From contig NZ_CP158016.1 of NCBI RefSeq assembly GCF_046254905.1, positions 2,790,001 to 2,854,000 of the forward strand: a stretch of 64,000 nucleotides of DNA, read 5' to 3'. Below, piece by piece: positions 59,817-64,000 of the stretch. Under the pieces are notes generated by a model. That model made no database searches. It was given only the letters and a program-made list of their open reading frames with translations, and was not told the DNA's origin. Within the stretch, counting starts at the first letter, position 1; each line of letters begins with the position of its first letter. The stretch comes from Pseudaeromonas aegiceratis. Its GTDB lineage: Bacteria; Pseudomonadota; Gammaproteobacteria; Enterobacterales; Aeromonadaceae. The position numbers were made by a program, and so were the translations under genes.

Positions 59817-61122
59817 TACTAGGTTTTCTCGTCGCATACTTCTGTGGTTTGGCTTTGACACACCTGGGATAACTTCGTTCTCGGCGGGCAGGTAACTTGA
59901 ACTGCTCCGCCTGTTTGTCCATGTCGGCGACGCGGGCTGGAATATTCCCCGGTGATACGAACGGCAGGCAACTGAGCTCATGCAGCAGATACACCGATGC
60001 CATGTGAAAGCTCAGCTGGCTGGCCGTATAGCCTTTTAAGCTCGCCGCCATTCTAACCATCTGATATCTCAGCAGGTTATAGGCCAATACCAAGCCCCAT
60101 AGCTCCTGCCTTACTCCATCGGGTTTCTTGCTGCGCAGCGTCAGCCTGTGCTGTTGCAGGCTCTGTTTCATCTCCCGATAGCCCAGCTCGATTTCCCAGC
60201 GATTCTGGTATAGCTCCATCAACTCGCTGGCCGGGAAGCGCATCGGGTCGGTTAGCGACGTCAGCACCTGGCGCTCCTTGCCATTCACCGTCCGGGTCAG
60301 CAGCCGGGCTTCGAGCTGCTCCGGTAACTCGCTCCACTTCTTCTTAGCCTGCGGACTGGCGGTGAGCCGTACCAGCGCATCCTGCCGCCCCAGCTTGCGG
60401 ATGACCTCGTATTGCGTGCCCTTTTTCAGCGGAATAAGCCAGTGACGCGCCACGCCCTGGCATTGCCAGGCGTGTAGCAATCCCAGTGAGTAGAAGCCCT
60501 TATCGAACAGGGTCAGGCTGTTATCGGGTGTTTTTTCAATGAGTTGCTCTGCCAGCACCATCTCGTTCACCGCACAGGAGTCCATCACGGTCTGAGTCAG
60601 CAGGTGACTGGTCAGCTCCATCTGACACAGCATGCGTACCTGGGGATACTGCGTCTCGCCCTGGCCGGTTTTCGACTTGGCAAAGGCACCGGCATTGTCC
60701 TGGGTATCGGGGGTGCGCCAGACCACCCCATCGACGGCCAGCAGCTGCAAGCCGGCCCAGGTTGGGTGCTGACACTGCTGATGCCAGAGCGTAGCGGTCT
60801 GCTGGAACACCTGTTGAACGGCTCGGTCAGCCAGTTTTTGGCGCGCCTGGATGAAGGCACTGGGAACGACGAATGGCCGGTCGCCGGGTAACAGGATATC
60901 GAGCTGGTTGGCCAATTGGGTCATGGGGACGTGACGAAACAAGGACATACCGATAATGGCCCACAGCACCCGCTCCATGGGCATGCGCCGTCGACGCAGG
61001 GAGACCGAGCCTGTCTTGGCCAGGCAGGCCTGCACCAGTTCAGGTGACAGCAGGTCAGACAGGGACTCAAATTTTCCGGGAGGACAGGCGTGAATGAAGT
61101 CGAGAGCTTGGTCGATGCGCAT
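59794..61122 (-). CDS. IS4-family transposase (DDE), copy 2
   Basis: The protein has 442 residues and is intact, with the same DDE residues and YREK signature as copy 1. It differs at two residues: Cys instead of Arg in LHAWQCQGVARH, and Leu instead of Phe in LPEQLEARLL. Neither is a catalytic residue. The start used is the ATG at 61122, directly after the right-end hairpin; a TTG seven codons earlier is in that hairpin. No frameshift signal is needed for expression. Confidence 0.95.
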   Translation of the reverse strand: MRIDQALDFIHACPPGKFESLSDLLSPELVQACLAKTGSVSLRRRRMPMERVLWAIIGMSLFRHVPMTQLANQLDILLPGDRPFVVPSAFIQARQKLADRAVQQVFQQTATLWHQQCQHPTWAGLQLLAVDGVVWRTPDTQDNAGAFAKSKTGQGETQYPQVRMLCQMELTSHLLTQTVMDSCAVNEMVLAEQLIEKTPDNSLTLFDKGFYSLGLLHAWQCQGVARHWLIPLKKGTQYEVIRKLGRQDALVRLTASPQAKKKWSELPEQLEARLLTRTVNGKERQVLTSLTDPMRFPASELMELYQNRWEIELGYREMKQSLQQHRLTLRSKKPDGVRQELWGLVLAYNLLRYQMVRMAASLKGYTASQLSFHMASVYLLHELSCLPFVSPGNIPARVADMDKQAEQFKLPARRERSYPRCVKAKPQKYATRKPSKNNASQA

Positions 61123-61123
61123 A

Positions 61124-61159
61124 AAAAATCCGAAACCCAACAAGGAGTTTCGGATTTTT
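61124..61159 (-). terminator. Right-end hairpin of IS copy 2
   Basis: Same 13-bp stem and T-run as at 32334-32369. It faces read-through from yajQ and can replace the split terminator on that side. Confidence 0.8.
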
Positions 61160-61205
61160 ACACAGCCTGAGGATCGGTCAATGGATCCTTAACTGATCGG
61201 CATTA

Positions 61206-61217
61206 GAGCCCTGGCTC
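61206..61217. repeat. Right target-site duplication of IS copy 2 (12 bp)
   Basis: GAGCCCTGGCTC, identical to 59769-59780. It is followed by CGG and nine T residues, the remaining right half of the original terminator. Confidence 0.93.
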
Positions 61218-61239
61218 CGGTTTTTTTTTGACGACAGGC

Positions 61240-61722
61240 TTAGTCGCGGAAGTTGGTGAACTGAAACGGCTGCCCCAGCTCGGCACCGCGGATCAGGGCG
61301 ATGACCTCCTGCAGATCGTCGCGCTTCTTGCCGGTGACCCGCACCTCATCCCCCTGGATGGCGGCCTGCACCTTGGCCTTGGAGTCCTTGATCAGCTTCA
61401 CCAGCTTCTTGGCCATCTCCTTGTCGATGCCCTGCCGGATGGACAGCGTCTGGAAGTAACGACGACCGGAATGCTCCGGCTCGCCGGCCTCCAGGCAGGA
61501 CGCCTCTAGATTGCGCTTGATCAGCTTGTCCCGCAGTATGTCCAGCATCTGCTTGAGCTGAAAATCCGCATCGGCCGCCAGCTTGATCTCCTCCTTGGTC
61601 AACTCGAAGGAGGCCTCCACGCCGCGGAAGTCGAAGCGGGTCTGCAGCTCGCGATTGGCATTGTCCACCGCGTTCTGCACTTCGTTCATGGCAACTTCGG
61701 AAACGATATCGAAAGAGGGCAT
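61240..61722 (-). CDS. yajQ: YajQ-family nucleotide-binding protein
   Basis: The protein has 160 residues (E. coli YajQ 163). The family has two ferredoxin-like folds; landmarks are MPSFDIVSEV, NAVDNANRELQTRFDFRGVEASFEL, RRYFQTLSIRQGIDKEMAKKLVKLIKDSKAKVQA and DEVRVTGKKRDDLQEVIALIRG. Members bind nucleic acids or nucleotides, and a Xanthomonas member binds c-di-GMP. Here it adds to the c-di-GMP proteins of the window, but binding is inferred only. Its transcript formerly ended in the terminator now split by IS copy 2. It is divergent from panE. Confidence 0.94.
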   Translation of the reverse strand: MPSFDIVSEVAMNEVQNAVDNANRELQTRFDFRGVEASFELTKEEIKLAADADFQLKQMLDILRDKLIKRNLEASCLEAGEPEHSGRRYFQTLSIRQGIDKEMAKKLVKLIKDSKAKVQAAIQGDEVRVTGKKRDDLQEVIALIRGAELGQPFQFTNFRD

Positions 61723-61888
61723 TTTCCTTATCCTGTCGGTTTTATAGGTTGGCGGCTAATCTAGCATAAAGCGGTCACAGTCCGAAGTCTGGCGCAGCGT
61801 CCGCCATGGCATCCCGGCAGCAGATCCATTATGGTCTGGGGGACAGACAGGGCGCCGCGCCGAGCGCCAGGGGAGAAACGAGGTCACC

Positions 61889-62800
61889 ATGGAAAGCTTA
61901 CGCAATTGGACCATTTTGGGGTGTGGCGCCATCGGCGGCATGATGGCCGGGCTGCTGTCCCGCGCCGGTCACCAGGTCAGCCTGCTGCGTACCGACCAGG
62001 AGCAGGTGACCCTGCCCATCATACTGCGCTTCGAGGATCTGGACGGTCAGATCCACCAGGTGGAGCCCGACTTCCTGCTGCCCAAGGATGCCGACAACAT
62101 CAGCCTGCTGCTGGTCACCACCAAGGCCTATCAGGTGGCCCCGGCCCTGACGCCCCTGATCAACCGGCTGCCCACCCATACCCCCATACTGTTGCTGCAT
62201 AACGGCATGGGTACCGAGGCCTGGGTGAAGGCACACTTCCCCGACAACCCGCTGCTCATCGGCATCACCAGCAATGGCGCCCTGCTGGTGGCGCCGGAGC
62301 ATATCCGCCATACCGGCCCAGGCGAGACCTGGATCGGCGCTGCCAACCCGGCGGCAGAGCGGTGCCGTGGGCTGGTGGATCTGCTGGCCCAGGCCCTGCC
62401 CCATGCTGCCTGGAGCGAGCAGATCCATCGCCAGCAGTGGACCAAGCTGGTGATCAATGCGGTGATCAACCCCCTCACCGCCCTCCATAACATTCCTAAC
62501 GGCGAGCTGATTGCCTTCCAGGCCGACATCCAGGCCCTGTGCCGGGAACTGCTGCCCCTGCTGGCCCAGCTGGGCTTCAGCGCGCCGGAAAAATACTGGG
62601 TGGACAAGGTGCTGCAGGTGGCCAGCCTCACCGCCAGCAATTACTCCTCCATGCACCAGGATCTGGCCCGGGGCCGCCCCAGCGAGATCGACGCCATGAC
62701 AGGTTTCCTGCTGGCGGAGGCCCGACGCCTGGATCTGAGCCTGCCCACCCACCAAGCCCTCTACGACAAGATCAAAGCCAAGGAGAACAGCCATGAGTAA
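61889..62800 (+). CDS. panE: 2-dehydropantoate 2-reductase PanE
   Basis: The protein has 303 residues (E. coli PanE 303). It reduces ketopantoate to pantoate with NADPH in pantothenate and CoA synthesis. The NADPH-binding motif is LGCGAIGGMMAGLLSRAG (8-25). The catalytic Lys is Lys186 in QQWTKLVINAVINPLTAL, and the conserved Glu is in GRPSEIDAMTG. The start has GGTC-type spacing with AAACGAGGT upstream. Its stop codon overlaps the yajL start by 8 bp. The panE-yajL pair with yajQ nearby repeats the E. coli order. Confidence 0.94.
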   Translation: MESLRNWTILGCGAIGGMMAGLLSRAGHQVSLLRTDQEQVTLPIILRFEDLDGQIHQVEPDFLLPKDADNISLLLVTTKAYQVAPALTPLINRLPTHTPILLLHNGMGTEAWVKAHFPDNPLLIGITSNGALLVAPEHIRHTGPGETWIGAANPAAERCRGLVDLLAQALPHAAWSEQIHRQQWTKLVINAVINPLTALHNIPNGELIAFQADIQALCRELLPLLAQLGFSAPEKYWVDKVLQVASLTASNYSSMHQDLARGRPSEIDAMTGFLLAEARRLDLSLPTHQALYDKIKAKENSHE

Positions 62801-63362
62801 ACAGGCCCTGGTGGTCCTCGCCCCCGGATGTGAAGAACTCGAAGCGGTCACCAGCATAGACGTACTGGTGCGGGGCGGCGTCAAGGTGACGGTGGCCTCG
62901 GTCTGCCCGGATGGCCAGCTGCAGATCCGCGCCTCTCGCGGCGTGCAGCTGGTGGCCGACTGCCCGCTGAGGGATGTGGCGGATCAGCCTTTCGATCTCA
63001 TCCTGCTGCCCGGCGGCCTGCCCGGCGCCGAACACCTCCGAGATACTCCCTTGCTCATCGATCTGCTCAAGGCCCAGGCCCAGCGCAGGGCCTGGCGGGC
63101 CGCCATCTGTGCCGCCCCCGCCCTGGTGCTGGCTCATCACGACCTCATCGGCAGCGCCCAGGTCACCGGCTATCCGGGTACCGAAGGCGCACTGGGCGCT
63201 GCCTATCGGGATCAGGCCGTGGTGGTGGATGAAGCCAACAAGCTCATCACCAGCAAAGGGCCCGGTACCGCCATGCAGTTTGGCCTGGCTGCCGTAGCCG
63301 CCTTGCAGGGTGATGCCGTGGCGGATCAGGTGGCCGCCGGCCTGCTGGTGAGTCGTCACTGA
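62793..63362 (+). CDS. yajL: DJ-1/PfpI-family protein YajL
   Basis: The protein has 189 residues. The reactive cysteine Cys106 sits in AAICAAPALVL at the nucleophile elbow, with Glu15 of APGCEELEA beside it, as in DJ-1 and E. coli YajL. Later stretches are GYPGTEGALGAAYRDQAVVVD and LITSKGPGTAMQFGLA. The family protects proteins against oxidative and carbonyl damage, acting as a chaperone or deglycase (the latter is debated). Translation is coupled to panE through an 8-bp overlap. The hairpin at 63388-63424 lies downstream. Confidence 0.93.
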   Translation: MSKQALVVLAPGCEELEAVTSIDVLVRGGVKVTVASVCPDGQLQIRASRGVQLVADCPLRDVADQPFDLILLPGGLPGAEHLRDTPLLIDLLKAQAQRRAWRAAICAAPALVLAHHDLIGSAQVTGYPGTEGALGAAYRDQAVVVDEANKLITSKGPGTAMQFGLAAVAALQGDAVADQVAAGLLVSRH

Positions 63363-63387
63363 CCGGCTCCACCGCAACACAGCCCGA

Positions 63388-63424
63388 TAAAAAAAGGAGC
63401 CGACATCCTCGGATGGCGGCTCCT
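63388..63424 (-). terminator. Intrinsic terminator of the MtlR-family gene
   Basis: Read leftward, AGGAGCCG pairs with CGGCTCCT with an inner stem ATCC/GGAT, and seven T residues follow. It may also slow the convergent panE-yajL transcript. Confidence 0.88.
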
Positions 63425-63445
63425 GGTCTTTTAGCGGGCCAATGG

Positions 63446-63967
63446 CTAGATGGGACTCTCCTTGGCCAACTCCAATACCAAAGCGGATACACACAACAAC
63501 AGGCTGGAGCGCACCATCTGATCCTGACGCTCCTGCTGCATGGCCAGCAGCAGGGGATCGGCGGCGGTCGAGCCTGGCAGCTCGGGCAGGCCCAACGGCG
63601 GCAGGCCATGTAGCTCCTGCAGGCGCGCCAGCAGCGCCGGATCGGCAAACCGATAATCCTGACGACTCTCGCACAGCCAGTCCTGCAGCCGGATAAACAG
63701 CTCCAGATCCTGATAGGTGCTGAGGGAGATCATCCCCAGCCCCAGCAACAACTTGAGCCGTACCGGTAACTCGGACAAGGGTCCCTGACGGTTGAGCAGC
63801 GGCTCGATGGCATACTTCACCGCATAGTCATCCTGGCGGAAGGCGGACCGGATCAGGTGCTCCACCCCATCGGTGATGACAGCCACCGTTTCCATAAAGA
63901 AGCCTCTGGGATGCGTTAGCGCCGCCAATCGCTCCAGAACTTCGTCTTCTTTCGTTACGTCAGTCAT
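63446..63967 (-). CDS. MtlR/YggD-family regulator
   Basis: The protein has 173 residues and is all-helical. The segment FRQDDYAVKYAIEPLLNRQGPLSELPVRLKLLLGLGMIS is the hallmark of the mannitol-repressor (MtlR) family, and the N-terminus TKEDEVLERLAAL resembles E. coli YggD. The family has no classical helix-turn-helix and may act through protein contacts. No mannitol genes (mtlA, mtlD) are within the window, so the YggD-like alternative is open. It probably forms a single-gene unit, since it has its own terminator. The start ATG lies 33 bp from the window end. Confidence 0.85.
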   Translation of the reverse strand: MTDVTKEDEVLERLAALTHPRGFFMETVAVITDGVEHLIRSAFRQDDYAVKYAIEPLLNRQGPLSELPVRLKLLLGLGMISLSTYQDLELFIRLQDWLCESRQDYRFADPALLARLQELHGLPPLGLPELPGSTAADPLLLAMQQERQDQMVRSSLLLCVSALVLELAKESPI

Positions 63968-64000
63968 CGATAGATTACGTGGTTGATGGGCTACGCTGCG

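Larger units (their letters stand above)
59781..61205 (-). mobile_element. IS4-family insertion sequence, copy 2 (1425 bp)
   Basis: The element has the same length, orientation, ends and end hairpins as copy 1 (30991-32415). Exact 12-bp duplications flank it. It lies in the centre of the shared terminator between the convergent genes tsx and yajQ. Compared with copy 1, its outer 472 bp on the left and 575 bp on the right are identical; all 11 differences fall in the central part. Confidence 0.96.

Overview
The window looks like a chromosomal segment of a GC-rich marine or aquatic gammaproteobacterium, most likely from the Aeromonadales (Aeromonas, Oceanimonas, Zobellella or a relative). The reasons are the complete Na+-NQR operon with apbE and nqrM, the conserved blocks gpt-frsA-crl-proB-proA and bolA/yajG/ampG plus yajQ/panE/yajL, and a Vibrio-like accessory chemosensory operon. 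The genus is an inference from gene content. I saw no rRNA, tRNA or CRISPR array.

Layout. 1-5 kb: the 5' part of a DUF1992 gene, the ribosome-rescue hydrolase arfB, a GGDEF-EAL protein and a Cache-type chemoreceptor. 5-13 kb: a beta-helix-like lipoprotein, an unusual Nramp-like transporter, a solitary periplasmic binding protein, the xanthine permease xanP, a MITE, and glgX. 13-26 kb: cysG, ytfL/paeA, an HD-GYP phosphodiesterase, a small secreted protein, a GNAT, a YiiX-like enzyme, an SbmA/BacA-type ABC transporter, a large multimodular secreted amylase and a second solitary binding protein. 26-37 kb: proBA, crl, frsA, an IS4-family element, gpt, a purine permease, pepD and SOS-controlled dinB. 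38-46 kb: one leftward chemosensory operon (mcp-cheY-STAS-cheA-mcp-cheW-cheR-cheD-cheB). 46-54 kb: nqrABCDEF-apbE-nqrM. 54-64 kb: bolA-alkB, rlmG-yajG-ppiA, ampG, tsx, a second IS4 copy, yajQ, panE-yajL and a MtlR-family regulator.

Functional themes. Purine and nucleoside salvage: xanP, a second NCS2 permease, gpt, tsx. Glycogen and starch use: secreted amylase, glgX. Cyclic-di-GMP signalling: a GGDEF-EAL protein, an HD-GYP protein, YajQ, and possibly a MshEN-like insert in CheA. Chemotaxis: the che operon plus the separate Cache receptor. Sodium bioenergetics: Na+-NQR with both of its maturation factors.

Most notable observation. Two 1425-bp copies of one IS4-family element, and a 210-bp MITE with matching ends, each sit in the centre of a palindromic intergenic hairpin that looks like an intrinsic terminator. 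Each is flanked by a 12-13 bp target duplication made of hairpin sequence. The IS carries a hairpin with a T-run near each end, oriented to stop host transcription entering it. Its own candidate promoter is placed so that the native transcript would lack one arm of the right-end hairpin. The two copies differ at 11 positions, all inside one 378-bp segment, which suggests gene conversion or recombination.
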